Of a DNA stretch of 64,000 bases, positions 56,113 through 64,000 are shown one piece after another. This DNA is from CASPLG01 sp965120375 (GTDB lineage Bacteria > Bacillota > Clostridia > Oscillospirales > Acutalibacteraceae). The stretch covers positions 3,223 through 67,222 of the forward strand of contig CBCPMW010000009.1 of assembly GCA_965120375.1 (NCBI GenBank), in the 5' to 3' direction. Below the pieces are notes generated by a model that saw nothing but the letters and a program-made list of their open reading frames with translations, did not search any database and had not been told where the DNA came from. Every line of letters starts with the position of its first letter. The stretch's first letter is position 1. The translations under genes and the position numbers were made by a program.

Positions 56113-56251
56113 AAGATTAAGCTGCCTAAAACATACATATTTTACACATTTATAAATATAAATTCAAGTGTACTACATAATGAGAAGAAAAACAAGTCTG
56201 CATAAACTGCAAACTCATTTAAACATACATATGAAAAGTGAAACAAAATTA

Positions 56252-57295
56252 TTACAGATCGTCAACTAGTGCTCCACTTTTTGCATAAGCAGTACTTTTT
56301 GCTTCGAAAAAGTCTGTCTTTATTAGGTTTGCATTGCTGTATTGACTGACCCACGACATAGAATCAGGCTCTTTGGCATATCCATCATATATGGGATCTA
56401 AACCAAGTCCTGTGCAACGTAAATTACCAAGATACTTTATGTAATCTTCTATCATTTGTTCAGATAAACCTTGAATTTCATTACCGATTACATATTTTCC
56501 CCATTCAATTTCCTGTTTACACCCCTCCAATATCATTTCTCTGTAAAGATCAGATTGGATCTCACTGAAAAGCTCCGGATACTCACTTCTTAAATCTAGA
56601 ATTATACTTCTAAACAGCCAAAGATGAGTATTTTCATCGCGATTTATGTATCTTATTTCCTGAGCAGAACCGGTCATTTTATTGTTACGACCAAGATTAT
56701 AAAAAAACATAAAGCCACTGTAAAAGTAAATACCTTCCAAGATATAGTTTGCTACAAGTGTTTTAGCAAAAGTAAAAGGAGTTTTATTCTTTTGAAAATC
56801 ATTATATAAATCACCTATAAAAGTGTTTCTACTTAACAAATGTGGATCATTTTTCCATTGATATAGGACTTCATTCCTTTTTTGAGGCTCACAAATACTA
56901 TCAAGCATATAGCTATAACTTTGACTATGTACTGCTTCTTGGAATGCTTGAATAGATAAACAAAGATTTATTTCATTTGCTGTAACATAATTACCGATAG
57001 TCGGAATAAATGCAGTCTGAATACTATCCAAAAAAACAAGAAAAGATAATATTTTATCGTATGCTCGCCTTTCTACATCAGATATAGCTAAATAATCTTT
57101 AACATCAGAAGCTAGACTAATTTCTTCCGGTATCCAGAAATTATTCATCGCCTGACGATACCACTTACTTACCCAAGTATACTTCATATTGTTAAAGTCG
57201 TTAAGATTCGTAGTATTCCCATTTATTATTCGGCGTGCTCTGATATCGGTATCTCCTTCAGGGTTAAACAGTGGTTTTCTCTCTAACTTGAACAT
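56252..57295 (-). CDS. nrdB: Ribonucleotide reductase class Ia, beta subunit
   Basis: 347 residues. Di-iron ligands and radical Tyr are visible in FQEAVHSQSYSYMLDSI (Glu, His, Tyr), with the later NRDENTHLWLF (Glu, His) and the second Glu in NYILEGIYFYSGF. The C-terminus (SGALVDDL) fits the subunit-docking tail. ATG 57295 overlaps the end of nrdA by 13 bp. It requires oxygen or a maturation factor to generate its radical. Confidence 0.95.
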   Translation of the reverse strand: MFKLERKPLFNPEGDTDIRARRIINGNTTNLNDFNNMKYTWVSKWYRQAMNNFWIPEEISLASDVKDYLAISDVERRAYDKILSFLVFLDSIQTAFIPTIGNYVTANEINLCLSIQAFQEAVHSQSYSYMLDSICEPQKRNEVLYQWKNDPHLLSRNTFIGDLYNDFQKNKTPFTFAKTLVANYILEGIYFYSGFMFFYNLGRNNKMTGSAQEIRYINRDENTHLWLFRSIILDLRSEYPELFSEIQSDLYREMILEGCKQEIEWGKYVIGNEIQGLSEQMIEDYIKYLGNLRCTGLGLDPIYDGYAKEPDSMSWVSQYSNANLIKTDFFEAKSTAYAKSGALVDDL

Positions 57296-59784
57296 ACATC
57301 ACAATCCTCTACTTCTAAACTTTTAGACCTAACGTAATATATGGTTTTTACGCCTTCTTCCCATGCAAGAATATACAAATTTAAAATTTGACTAAATGTA
57401 TATTCGTTAGTTATATATAAATTCACGCTCTGAGACTGATCAATATGGCGCTGACGAACACCACATGCTCGCAAAGACCATTTTTGATCAATAATATGCG
57501 AATTTTTATAGTACCAAAAAGTCTTTTGAGAGAGTTCAGGTGCGACTCTTGGCGATAAACCATCTTTTTTCTCCTCTAAAAAGTACCTACTCATTATAGG
57601 ATCAACCCCGGCAGAAGTTCCAGCTATTATACTAGTGCTGCTAGTTGGAGCTATAGCTAAAAGGTATCCATTCCTTATGCCAAAAGCCTTAACTTTTGCT
57701 TTAAGTTTTTTCCACCTTTCCGAATTGTAGTTCCTAATATCGAAATATTCTCCAGTTTGCCAGCTGCTTCCCTCAAAAAACTCGTATTTTCCCTTTTCTA
57801 TAGCATTTTCACAACTTGAATCTATTGCTGCATAGTTAATATTTTCAAAGATTTTGTCTATAAACTTTAGATGTTCGGAAGATTCCCAGTAAATTTTGTT
57901 TTTAGCTAACATATGGTGATATCCACTAACTCCCAAGCCAATTGGACGATACTTTTCACTCGTTATTTTTGCATATGGAACAGGGAAAAAATTCAAATCT
58001 ATAACGTTATCAAGAGCTCTTATGGCGCTTTTTGTAATTGTATAAATTTCATCTGCGTTATTTACGTCTATTCGTCCAAGCGATAAACTAGCAAGATTGC
58101 AAACAACAAAATCTCCAGATTTAGCTGATGAAACAACAATTTGCTCACCGTCTATTACCTTTATTTCTTGAGAAATTTGCTCTATGGGACTCATATTTTG
58201 GGCAATTTCAGTGCATAAATTACTACAGTAAATCATACCTTTATGCTTATTCGGATTAGTTTTGTTTACAGTATCGCGATTAAAAACAAATGGTGTCCCG
58301 GTTTCAACAGCGCTTTTGAGTATAAGTCTAATAACATCCTTTATAGGAATAACTCTTTTTGAAATTCTACTATCTTCTATGCACGATATATACTTTTCGA
58401 GCCATTCTTGACCATAAAAATCCTCCAGTGAATAACCTTTAACTTTCTTCACTTCATGCGGGCACATAAGATACCAATTTCCATTTACATTTTTTTTAGC
58501 TTGTTCCCAGAAATAATCAGGGTAGCAAACAGCGGGGAAAATATCGTGAGCTTTCATTCGATCGTCACCATTATTAGTTCTAAGCATTAAAAATTCCGGC
58601 AAATCCTTATGCCACACATCTAAATATACAGCAACAGCTCCCTTTCTTACCCCAAGTTGATCTACAGCTATAGCAGTATCATTGGCAAGCTTTATCCAAC
58701 GAATTATTCCACCAGCAGCACCTTTGTGTCCTCGTATATCACTTCCGTTAGCTCGAACTTTCCCAAAATAAAGCCCCATGCCACCCCCAAACTTACTAAC
58801 TTTAGCGAAATTATCTATGCTCCTGTAAATACCGTCTAAACTATCTGGAACTGTGTCTATAAAACAAGATGACAGTTGATTTAAAGGTTTCCTGGCATTC
58901 GAAAGAGTCGGAGTTGCCATAGTAACTTTTAGTGTGCTGAGCATATCATAAAACCGTTTTACCCAATCTAAACGATTTTGCTTTTCTTTTATTGCAAGAT
59001 GCATAGAAATTCCTAGAAACATTTCTTGAGGCAACTCAATAGGTTTACCTTCAGAATTTGTTGTTAAGTAACGATTTAAAAGTAAATCCAAGCCAGATAT
59101 ATTAAATAAATTGTCTCTATCATCTTTTATGTAACCTTCTAGTTGTCTGACTTCAGTTTCTGTGTAAGAATTAAGGATATAGTCCCCATACTGACCATTG
59201 ATTGTCCAATACTTAATTTTTTCGTAAAGACTTTTTATGTTTAACTTGTAGAAATAGTCTTTTGCATACTTTTTCACTTGCAATAAACGAAATCTAGCTG
59301 CAATCATTTCCCAAAGAGGACAGTCTAGAGACGTAAGTTCACTTGCAGCTTTTACTAGTAAATTAATCTTCTCTTTCTCCGAGGTTTTTTCACTACACAT
59401 AGATTTCAATTTCTCTTCAAGACGTTTTAGGCTGTAATGCTCGTCGCTGAATTCATGTTGTACAGATCTTAAAACGTCATCATTTAAAATTTCAAGATCG
59501 AAATTTTGTAAAAAGCTTTCTCTTTCGCTTTTACAGTTTTTGTTATGACTAAATATAAAATTTTCTTTTATGCTATCTTTTATTAGTACCGTAGTCTCGA
59601 TCTGTTTTTGAATTTTTTCTGCACCGCTTATAATTTCCTCTTTATCTTGAGCTAAAAGAGTAGATTTTGAAGCACTTATAACTTTTTCTATTTCAAAGCT
59701 AGATTTCTCCAAATCAGAGTTAGAAAAAGGATTGGAATCATACTCGTAAGCGTTTTCATGCTTTTCTTTTTTTGTAACCTTCAT
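57283..59784 (-). CDS. nrdA: Ribonucleotide reductase class Ia, alpha subunit
   Basis: 833 residues. MATPTLSNARKPLNQLSSCF (active-site Cys), GGGMGLYFGKVRANGSDIRG, YCSNLCTEI (active-site Cys), and the C-terminal redox pair in CDVC. No clear ATP-cone is seen in the first 100 residues; that segment is rich in Lys/Ser/Glu. ATG 59784 follows ggagga. It reduces ribonucleotides with NrdB. Two-gene operon. Confidence 0.95.
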   Translation of the reverse strand: MKVTKKEKHENAYEYDSNPFSNSDLEKSSFEIEKVISASKSTLLAQDKEEIISGAEKIQKQIETTVLIKDSIKENFIFSHNKNCKSERESFLQNFDLEILNDDVLRSVQHEFSDEHYSLKRLEEKLKSMCSEKTSEKEKINLLVKAASELTSLDCPLWEMIAARFRLLQVKKYAKDYFYKLNIKSLYEKIKYWTINGQYGDYILNSYTETEVRQLEGYIKDDRDNLFNISGLDLLLNRYLTTNSEGKPIELPQEMFLGISMHLAIKEKQNRLDWVKRFYDMLSTLKVTMATPTLSNARKPLNQLSSCFIDTVPDSLDGIYRSIDNFAKVSKFGGGMGLYFGKVRANGSDIRGHKGAAGGIIRWIKLANDTAIAVDQLGVRKGAVAVYLDVWHKDLPEFLMLRTNNGDDRMKAHDIFPAVCYPDYFWEQAKKNVNGNWYLMCPHEVKKVKGYSLEDFYGQEWLEKYISCIEDSRISKRVIPIKDVIRLILKSAVETGTPFVFNRDTVNKTNPNKHKGMIYCSNLCTEIAQNMSPIEQISQEIKVIDGEQIVVSSAKSGDFVVCNLASLSLGRIDVNNADEIYTITKSAIRALDNVIDLNFFPVPYAKITSEKYRPIGLGVSGYHHMLAKNKIYWESSEHLKFIDKIFENINYAAIDSSCENAIEKGKYEFFEGSSWQTGEYFDIRNYNSERWKKLKAKVKAFGIRNGYLLAIAPTSSTSIIAGTSAGVDPIMSRYFLEEKKDGLSPRVAPELSQKTFWYYKNSHIIDQKWSLRACGVRQRHIDQSQSVNLYITNEYTFSQILNLYILAWEEGVKTIYYVRSKSLEVEDCDVCSS

Positions 59785-59964
59785 TCAATGCATTCCTCCA
59801 CCAGCATTCTACATGTTGACCTCGCAAATAGCGAGACTTTAGTTATATTTACTAGTCAAAAAAGTTGTTTTTAGTTATCAAAGATAAAGATACTCACAAC
59901 AGTAAAGAGCAGCCTACACTGCTAGGCAAGGTGTAGGTTGGCACTAAGACTCTCGAACTAAACT

Positions 59965-60507
59965 TTACTTGAAGTAGCGATTCAAAAGGCCTTCAAAAGC
60001 CTGACCATGACGAGCTTCATCTTTACACATTTCGTGTACCGTATCGTGAATTGCATCATATCCAAGCTCTTTCGCGCGCTTAGCCAGCTTAAGTTTTCCG
60101 GCAGTCGCGCAGCACTCAGCTTCTACACGCATCTCAAGATTCATTTTCGTACTAGTTGTAACTACTTCTCCTAAAAGTTCTGCGAACTTAGCTGCATGTT
60201 CAGCTTCCTCAAAAGCTATGCGCTTGTAAGCAGAAGCAACTTCTGGGAAACCTTCCCGGTCAGCTTGCCGGCTCATAGCTAAATACATTCCAACTTCACT
60301 GCATTCACCCATGAAATTTTCTCTTAAACCCTCAACAACTTCCTCATCAAGTTCTTTGGCAACGCCAACTCGATGTTCATCAGCCCAACCGCGAGTACTG
60401 ATTATAATGTTAAACTTCGACGCTGCTGCCCCGCAAAGAGGGCATTTCTCCGGGGCATTTTCTCCTTCCGTAGTGTATCCGCATACAGAGCAAACAAATT
60501 TCGACAT
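59965..60507 (-). CDS. Reverse rubrerythrin
   Basis: 180 residues from ATG 60507 (aggagga). A rubredoxin-like iron site comes first (CSVCGYTTEGENAPEKCPLCG), then a di-iron ferritin-like domain with ECSEVGMYLAMSRQ, FEEAEHAAKFAELLGE, and DEARHGQAFEGLL. The order rubredoxin-then-di-iron marks the reverse type found in clostridia, an NADH-dependent peroxide and oxygen scavenger. The neighbourhood with oxygen-using RNR fits oxygen exposure. Confidence 0.95.
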   Translation of the reverse strand: MSKFVCSVCGYTTEGENAPEKCPLCGAAASKFNIIISTRGWADEHRVGVAKELDEEVVEGLRENFMGECSEVGMYLAMSRQADREGFPEVASAYKRIAFEEAEHAAKFAELLGEVVTTSTKMNLEMRVEAECCATAGKLKLAKRAKELGYDAIHDTVHEMCKDEARHGQAFEGLLNRYFK

Positions 60508-61030
60508 CAAATATCCTCCTAATAAAAATTAATTTTCCACCTAATTAATAAATACTTACACAAAGATAAGAAACAAAATCTCAAATAAATTACCCAAAAA
60601 AACAACTTAAGGTATGAATAAAAAATCCGTAGCCGTGTAAAATATTTCTAGCTAAGTGTAATAATATGGATCTGTTTATACCGGCTGTTGTAAGTTTAAT
60701 CTGTAATTAATAAATATAAAAACGACAACAACCAATGAATAAATTATCACAATAAAAGCTTATTGTCAACTACATGCAAAACTCGAGATATGCATGAAGA
60801 CTTGGGATAGATTAGCTTAACTAAAATTTAACCTAAAAACATAACATCAGAAAATATAATGTGTTAATATTTTATGTTAATTATTCAAATCTATCTCATT
60901 GATTTTTAAAACCAACATAAATAAATTATAGTTGAAAAAATTTTTGTTATATGATAGGATCGCCGGAAATGCACTTGCCATAGTGTTTAGGGATTTTTTA
61001 GAAGAGTGCAATTTTAAGGGGGAAGTAGTT
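60508..61030 (+). promoter_or_regulatory. Spacer before the Myb locus, with a likely promoter
   Basis: AT-rich spacer of about 520 bp. ttgaaa (60932-60937) and taggat (60955-60960), 17 bp apart, could drive the downstream gene. This promoter overlaps the first codons of the longest frame (from 60932), which argues that translation starts at 61031. No gene is seen elsewhere in the spacer. Confidence 0.45.
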
Positions 61031-61630
61031 ATGCAAAAGGGTTGTAAAGATTTTTTCAAGGCGTTTAGGAAAATGGCCAAAGTGATGGTGGTAGTCGGTT
61101 TAGCCTGTGCACTTTCTTGTTCTGGAACTGTATTTGCAGTTAAATTTAATAGAGAGGAGGTCGAAGCTTTAATGAAATTTGTCAGGAATCACAGAAAGGT
61201 TTTAGGTTTAGGGACAAGCAATAGACTTTTTCCATGCGATGTACAAAAAATTGAAGAAGGGATTCCGTGGAAAGAAGTATCTAGTAAGTTGAATTTGATT
61301 AATGGTCCGAATAAAAATAGAACGGCTGAGCAGTGTTGCGATGAATGGAAAAAGCACTTGAGAATTATTTATTTCGGGAAAGAAAAACCGAACCGTTCCA
61401 AAAGAAAAAATAAAATGAGGAAAGAATTTAGAGAAAATAGAACATTTTATGAAAATTATCTAACGCGGGAGTTTAGTAGAGCATTGGCTGTTCCTATTTT
61501 TGAAACTATTCGCCTTAGGGATGATAATGAGAGAGTAAGAGCCAATAGGAGAGTGGTACTTGAAGTGTCCGAAGTAAGTATCCCAGAACTAGCCAGTACA
61601 GATCATGGAAGGATAGAACCTCAGAGATGA
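61031..61630 (+). CDS. Secreted Myb/SANT-domain protein
   Basis: 199 residues from ATG 61031 with ribosome site aaggggga. Residues 1-36 are a Sec signal peptide: basic start, hydrophobic core VMVVVGLACAL, AxA-type cleavage at VFA. Residues 39-110 form a Myb/SANT-like domain: FNREEVEALMKFV, an insert, then IPWKEVSSKLNL and NRTAEQCCDEWKKHL, with the recognition-helix pattern RTAEQC..W of Myb repeats. A strongly basic stretch follows (119-131, KPNRSKRKNKMRK), which could act as a nuclear localisation signal or bind nucleic acid. The last 60 residues are unassigned. Myb repeats are rare in bacteria, and an exported one is unusual. An effector role is inference. Confidence 0.75.
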   Translation: MQKGCKDFFKAFRKMAKVMVVVGLACALSCSGTVFAVKFNREEVEALMKFVRNHRKVLGLGTSNRLFPCDVQKIEEGIPWKEVSSKLNLINGPNKNRTAEQCCDEWKKHLRIIYFGKEKPNRSKRKNKMRKEFRENRTFYENYLTREFSRALAVPIFETIRLRDDNERVRANRRVVLEVSEVSIPELASTDHGRIEPQR

Positions 61631-61635
61631 AGTAA

Positions 61636-61671
61636 AACCGCTGGAGTTTAAGATCAGTCCAGCGGTTTTTT
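61636..61671 (+). terminator. Strong Rho-independent terminator after the Myb gene
   Basis: aaccgctgga (61636-61645) pairs perfectly with tccagcggtt (61658-61667), followed by T residues. Confidence 0.88.
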
Positions 61672-61764
61672 AGCTTTGAGTGCCCTGTGCTGAGCTAATG
61701 TCAGCATCTGTCAAATTCCTCAGCTCTTAGAGGACTGTTTTCTGACTAAAGTTTCCATCGGAGT

Positions 61765-63414
61765 TCAACTTAGTTCGTGGAAGAAGTATTTGTCATCCAT
61801 TGTATTCAAATACTCTTGGCAGAGAGGCGCATTAAAACAGTATTCACCTGGACCGGTCCATAGTGACGTAATCAACTTAGAGCATCGTTCACTCAGATTG
61901 CAGCAAGATGCAGCTAAAATATAAAGTTGATCGTTTTCAATCTCGATGTCTGAAAGATTTTCATTTTTTAACGCTCTTACGAAGTTTTTTATCCTACCTA
62001 GAAAATCTTTCCTATTATCGAAATAGTATTTGTCGTCACAACCGAAAATAAAGCTACGGTCGTCCATCATAAACTTGGAAATACGGGCAGCCAGGTCAGA
62101 CAGAGACTCTTCACTATATGGTACATCCCAAGGTTTATCCCTTTTTGCGTTTTCCCAAAGTATAGTACGGGCGTTAGAAGTAGTATCGGTCAAAACGAGT
62201 ATGCGTTTCGATAGACGATATGAGGAAAGGAAAGCTGGAAAAAACGGGGAGCCAGAACTATCCAAATTACAACTAGGGAGGTAATTAACAGATAAAAAAT
62301 CCAAAGGAGTAATATCGCCTAGGTTCCATTGTTTTATTTTCGCAGTTTCAGACAGATCTTTGAGAGCCTGATTCATGCGACGTTCAACTAAATTTGACCT
62401 TCTTAATTCTAACAGAACTTTCGCCTTTTGCAATTCTCGATTAACTTCTATAAGATTTTGTTCACGAAAACATCGATGACAATTAGGATCCTCAAGTTCT
62501 TTTAATTCAGTTTGTAATCTTTCAAAATACTCACGCTTAAACTGCTCAGAAATATCAGGATTCTTCTCAAGTTTTAATTCAATTTGTAATTCTTTAGAAA
62601 TATCAGGATCATCGTTTTTAACTGTGAGATCGGTCCACTTAAAGGATCTAATAAGTTGATCATAACTTTCTCGTTCTGCGCTAATATCTTCGAGAATTTT
62701 CTCTATATATTTGAGAACCTGATTCATGCGACGAGCCTGCTCCATGCGACGTTTAACTAAATTTGACCCTTTTTGTGTTGCGATCACATACCACCTTGAT
62801 TCTAACGACGAAACTTTCGCCTGCTCAAACTGCTCAGAAATATCAGGATTCTCAATATCGATAGTTTTTTTTAATTCAGTTTGTAATTCTTTAGAAACAT
62901 CAGGATCCTCAAGTTTTTTTAATTCAGTTTGTAATCTTTCAAAATACTCACGCTTAAACTGCTCAGAAATATCAGGATCATCGTTTTTAACTGTGAGATC
63001 GGTCCACTTAAAGGATCTAATAGGTTGATCATAACTTTCTCGTTCTGCGCTAATATCTTCGGGAATTTTCTCTATATAATCTCCTGACAGACCTTTACAA
63101 TACTGTGTCAAGGTGGAATCGTGGTGTTGTTCAAATATTTTTTCTTTCATGTTATTGGCCACATCTGTCATATTACGGTTCTGTGATGAAAGAACATCGA
63201 TAAAACTAATCAGGAGATGCTCCGATTTACGGCACTCATCAAGAGCCGCTGAATATGCAGCATCAAGCACTTTCTTATGTACCCCAGAACTGTTTTCATC
63301 TGGATTAACAGCCGAAATTTTTCCTGAAAACGCTGTGCCAGCTAAACCCAAACCAATAACAACACTTCTTAATTTCCTAGATAAATCAAACAGATTTCTA
63401 CAACTCTTAAACAT
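61765..63414 (-). CDS. Secreted repeat-rich coiled-coil protein
   Basis: 549 residues from ATG 63414 (aaaggag). A signal peptide ends after FSGKISA near residue 35. Residues 115-182 and 238-310 are near-copies (EDISAERESYDQ, then RSFKWTDLTVKNDDPDIS), and blocks such as SEQFKREYFERLQTELK occur several times in shuffled order. The region is predominantly charged helix. The C-terminal 200 residues are non-repetitive and carry KRILVLTDTTSNARTILWE, similar to a segment of the left-edge secreted protein. No known domain. It lies between two Myb-type genes and looks like a surface or exported protein evolving by internal duplication. Confidence 0.8.
   Translation of the reverse strand: MFKSCRNLFDLSRKLRSVVIGLGLAGTAFSGKISAVNPDENSSGVHKKVLDAAYSAALDECRKSEHLLISFIDVLSSQNRNMTDVANNMKEKIFEQHHDSTLTQYCKGLSGDYIEKIPEDISAERESYDQPIRSFKWTDLTVKNDDPDISEQFKREYFERLQTELKKLEDPDVSKELQTELKKTIDIENPDISEQFEQAKVSSLESRWYVIATQKGSNLVKRRMEQARRMNQVLKYIEKILEDISAERESYDQLIRSFKWTDLTVKNDDPDISKELQIELKLEKNPDISEQFKREYFERLQTELKELEDPNCHRCFREQNLIEVNRELQKAKVLLELRRSNLVERRMNQALKDLSETAKIKQWNLGDITPLDFLSVNYLPSCNLDSSGSPFFPAFLSSYRLSKRILVLTDTTSNARTILWENAKRDKPWDVPYSEESLSDLAARISKFMMDDRSFIFGCDDKYYFDNRKDFLGRIKNFVRALKNENLSDIEIENDQLYILAASCCNLSERCSKLITSLWTGPGEYCFNAPLCQEYLNTMDDKYFFHELS
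62602..63078. repeat. Internal direct repeats of about 108 bp in the coiled-coil gene
   Basis: Bases 62602-62709 and 62971-63078 are nearly identical (two mismatches seen). A second repeated block (about 62488-62563 and 62902-62975) overlaps it. They account for the duplicated protein segments. Confidence 0.9.
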
Positions 63415-63500
63415 AAAATACTCCTTTATGCAATAATATTTTTCACAAACACAAGTATAACATAAAGATGAGTTTATGTCAATATATTTTTTAAATAATT

Positions 63501-63530
63501 AAAAAAAGAGGACCGAAAACGATCCTCAAA
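63501..63530 (-). terminator. Rho-independent terminator for the right-edge gene
   Basis: gaggaccg (63508-63515) pairs with cgatcctc (63520-63527) with one mismatch. A-rich and T-rich flanks would make it work on the minus strand, downstream of the gene at 63569. Confidence 0.6.
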
Positions 63531-63568
63531 AAATAGTAAAATTAATATTATAACAATTAACCAAAAGT

Positions 63569-64000
63569 TTACCGAATTAAATTAATGTTAATGTTTGCCG
63601 GCCCAGGCAACACTTGTCCAGACTGAGTGGCAGCATTGGAAGTATTAGTTGCATGGCTATCACTACCTGTAATTGGAGTATTAATTTGAGGTATAGGTAG
63701 AGGGACGTGGTTTCTAGGTTGAGCGACGCGGTTTCTACGTTGTAGATAAGTTCTATATCTATCTCTGCACTGTGTAGCTGTTTTTCCAGGACCAAGTAAT
63801 CCTGCTATTGTTTCCCATTGATTTTCTCCGTGTTCTTGAACTAGCCTCATAAGCGCTCTATCGTCATCTTGGGTAAATGAAAGCAAATTAAGATAATATC
63901 TATATCTATCTCCGCACTGTCTAGGTGACTTTCCAGCATTAAGTAATCGTGCTATCGTGCTCCATTGAATTCGTCCCCCTTGATCTCTATTTAGTGGAAC
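63569..64000 (-). CDS. Protein with at least two tandem Myb-like repeats, N-terminus beyond the window edge
   Basis: The frame is open from base 64000 to the stop at 63569 (143 visible residues). Two Myb-like repeats are in tandem. The first, cut by the edge, reads WSTIARLLNAGKSPRQCGDRYRYYL. The second begins FTQDDDRALMRLVQEHGENQ and ends TATQCRDRYRTYLQRR. Aromatic residues F42, W62 and Y82 (numbered from the edge) are spaced by 19, as the Trp triad of Myb repeats is, and QCRDRY is the recognition-helix form seen in protist R2R3 Mybs. A Pro/Asn/Ser-rich tail follows. Whether it has a signal peptide cannot be seen. DNA binding is expected; its target, bacterial or host, is open. Confidence 0.8.
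   Translation of the reverse strand, partial: VPLNRDQGGRIQWSTIARLLNAGKSPRQCGDRYRYYLNLLSFTQDDDRALMRLVQEHGENQWETIAGLLGPGKTATQCRDRYRTYLQRRNRVAQPRNHVPLPIPQINTPITGSDSHATNTSNAATQSGQVLPGPANININLIR

Noticed and set aside
60932..61030. Extended N-terminus for the secreted Myb protein from TTG 60932
   Set aside because: That codon lies in the likely -35 box. The ribosome site and signal peptide both point to ATG 61031.
1..64000. CRISPR arrays, rRNA genes, intact IS elements, replication origin
   Set aside because: No regularly spaced repeats, rRNA-like segments, transposase genes or dnaA-box clusters were seen.

Overview
The window is AT-rich DNA from a low-GC Gram-positive bacterium, most likely a member of Clostridia in or near the Oscillospiraceae (Ruminococcaceae). 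The signs are endospore genes (spoIIE, spoIIID, a DUF3787-type small protein, a polysaccharide deacetylase, a Cys-rich mini-protein), strong Shine-Dalgarno sites, frequent TTG and GTG starts, and the rpoB-rpoC-rpsL-rpsG-fusA-tuf block. A hexose-phosphate-type antiporter and several predicted secreted proteins, one with a Myb/SANT-like DNA-binding domain, suggest life inside or on a eukaryotic cell. Clostridial endosymbionts of gut protists would fit, but that is inference and no marker gene here settles it.

Layout. Positions 1-11,000 are accessory and partly decayed. They hold a secreted protein cut by the left edge, with an 87-bp tandem duplication over its start; a tRNA 3' fragment that looks like an integration scar; a truncated recD2; an ExoIII-like nuclease next to an unusual reverse transcriptase (RT-HNH-extra C-terminal domain); three XRE-type regulators, two of them broken; and a prophage remnant that ends at the CCA end of a tRNA-Leu(GAG). 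Positions 11,100-42,100 are mainly ordinary chromosome: a dCache-HAMP-PP2C phosphatase, a candidate structured RNA with two tiny membrane proteins, dac, pgi, rpmF, der, plsY, typA, a folate operon (folE-folP-folB-folK), spoIIE, a GH25 lysozyme, cell-wall enzymes, a family 4 uracil-DNA glycosylase, spoIIID and tyrS. Positions 42,100-54,450 carry rpoB, rpoC and the str operon with tuf, with clear promoters and a terminator. Positions 54,600-60,500 hold, on the minus strand, a sugar-phosphate transporter whose start seems to depend on an mRNA hairpin, then class Ia ribonucleotide reductase (nrdA-nrdB) and a rubrerythrin. Positions 60,900-64,000 form a second accessory patch: a secreted Myb-domain protein, a secreted repeat-rich coiled-coil protein, and a protein with at least two tandem Myb-like repeats that runs off the right edge.

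How the parts fit. The core blocks supply transcription, translation, folate and dNTP synthesis and wall turnover. The sporulation genes look intact. The transporter would import phosphorylated sugar, which pgi can pass into central metabolism. The most unusual material is the Myb/secreted-protein locus at the right end, where eukaryote-like DNA-binding repeats occur beside, and once fused to, a Sec signal peptide. Second is the ExoIII + RT-HNH pair, for which no group II intron RNA is visible.
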